Source of the DNA: Blautia wexlerae DSM 19850
Lineage (GTDB): Bacteria > Bacillota > Clostridia > Lachnospirales > Lachnospiraceae
Reading direction: 5' to 3'
Length of the DNA stretch: 64,000 nt
Assembly (NCBI RefSeq): GCF_025148125.1
Contig: NZ_CP102267.1
Span: forward strand, 990,001 to 1,054,000
Shown: piece after piece, positions 63,665 through 64,000 of the stretch
Layout: the number at the start of each line of letters is the position of its first letter
Position numbering within the stretch: the stretch's first letter is position 1
Made by a program: the position numbers and the translations under genes
The notes under the pieces: generated by a model
What the model was told of the DNA's origin: nothing
The model's input: the letters and a program-made list of their open reading frames with translations, nothing else
The model's database searches: none

Positions 63665-64000
63665 ATGAGAAGAATACAGATTATTGTAAATAACGGAGCG
63701 GGAACGGGGCAGGCGCACCGGGTATGGAATGAGACACAGCGTCTGCTTCGCGGGTATAAAATAAAATATGTGGCGCATACAACCAGATATCAGGGACATG
63801 CGACGAAGCTGGCAGAGAAGATTTCTTCCATGAAGGGTGATGACCCTATTTATCTGATCGTAGTTGGCGGCGATGGAACGCTCAACGAGGTTCTGAATGG
63901 AATTACAGATTTTGACAGAGTACGGCTTGGAGTAATTCCGACAGGTTCGGGAAATGATTTTGGCAGAAACTTAAAATTGCCAAAAACACCGAAAGAAAGC
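63665..64000 (+). CDS. Diacylglycerol kinase-like lipid kinase, 5' part (runs off the window)
   Basis: The first 112 codons of a lipid kinase with the DAGK catalytic domain. Nucleotide-binding motifs are VVGGDGTLNEVLNGI (GGDGT) and IPTGSGNDFGRNL. A TGAGGAAAA site lies just before the ATG at 63665. Family members phosphorylate diacylglycerol or a related lipid during envelope lipid turnover. The C-terminal part is outside the window. Confidence 0.9.
   Translation, partial: MRRIQIIVNNGAGTGQAHRVWNETQRLLRGYKIKYVAHTTRYQGHATKLAEKISSMKGDDPIYLIVVGGDGTLNEVLNGITDFDRVRLGVIPTGSGNDFGRNLKLPKTPKES

Overview
The window looks like chromosome of a low-to-moderate-GC, gut-type Lachnospiraceae (Blautia/Ruminococcus/Dorea-like). 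The evidence is strong AGGAGG ribosome sites with some TTG/GTG starts, YesM/YesN-type two-component systems beside carbohydrate ABC transporters that lack their own ATPase, a flavodiiron protein, an EpsC serine acetyltransferase, and abundant small palindromic repeats. Genus is an inference from gene style; no search was run.

Layout. 1-1944: 3' part of a 23S rRNA, followed by a terminator and no 5S gene. 2.2-10.2 kb: a xylo-oligosaccharide-type locus (GH39 enzyme, sensor kinase, AraC-type response regulator, binding protein, two permeases). 10.5-15.2 kb: peptidase T, an HflK/HflC-like pair and an MNT/HEPN gene pair. 15.57-20.36 kb: an Rpn/PD-(D/E)XK-type gene broken by an IS200/IS605-type element (TnpA, TnpB-like protein, conserved 3' RNA-like tail) that itself carries a group II intron. 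20.5-31.2 kb: flavodiiron protein, HD protein, ECF sigma factor with DUF4179 anti-sigma-like partner, malic enzyme, ECF-transporter S component, and an alpha-glucoside-type ABC transporter. 31.2-39.4 kb: a ~200 bp palindrome, MATE and CDF transporters, polyphosphate kinase, tRNA-Trp and tRNA-Ser (minus), serine acetyltransferase, and a duplicated tRNA-Gly pair. 39.4-46.2 kb: small membrane and secreted proteins, a hydrolase, a second TnpB-only copy of the IS605-type element, VanZ and CbiK. 46.3-58.1 kb: a GH172 locus (response regulator, a sensor kinase split by an IS110 element, ABC transporter, GH172 enzyme, a second lipoprotein binding protein, AraC regulator). 58.4-63.3 kb: two GH13 alpha-glucosidases around a LacI regulator. 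63.7 kb to the end: start of a diacylglycerol-kinase-like gene.

How it fits together. Three sugar-uptake loci each have one or two binding proteins and two permeases but no ATPase, so they probably share an MsmX-like ATPase elsewhere. Quasi-palindromic CTTATGCGCAAAAGG-like sites flank the promoter of the 27.8 kb transporter, and a close relative overlaps the promoter of the GH13 gene at 58.4 kb. This suggests the LacI protein at 60.3 kb controls both as one alpha-glucoside regulon.

The most unusual material is the pair of related TnpB elements. Both sit 3' of TTGAAT, keep an intact-looking RuvC triad (D215, E304, D383), lack the usual CxxC zinc ribbon, and share a conserved ~160 nt 3' tail that could encode a guide (omega) RNA. 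The intron-free copy also fixes the borders of the intron in the other copy. An IS110 element with a long structured 5' leader (possible bridge RNA) separates a sensor kinase from its catalytic half.
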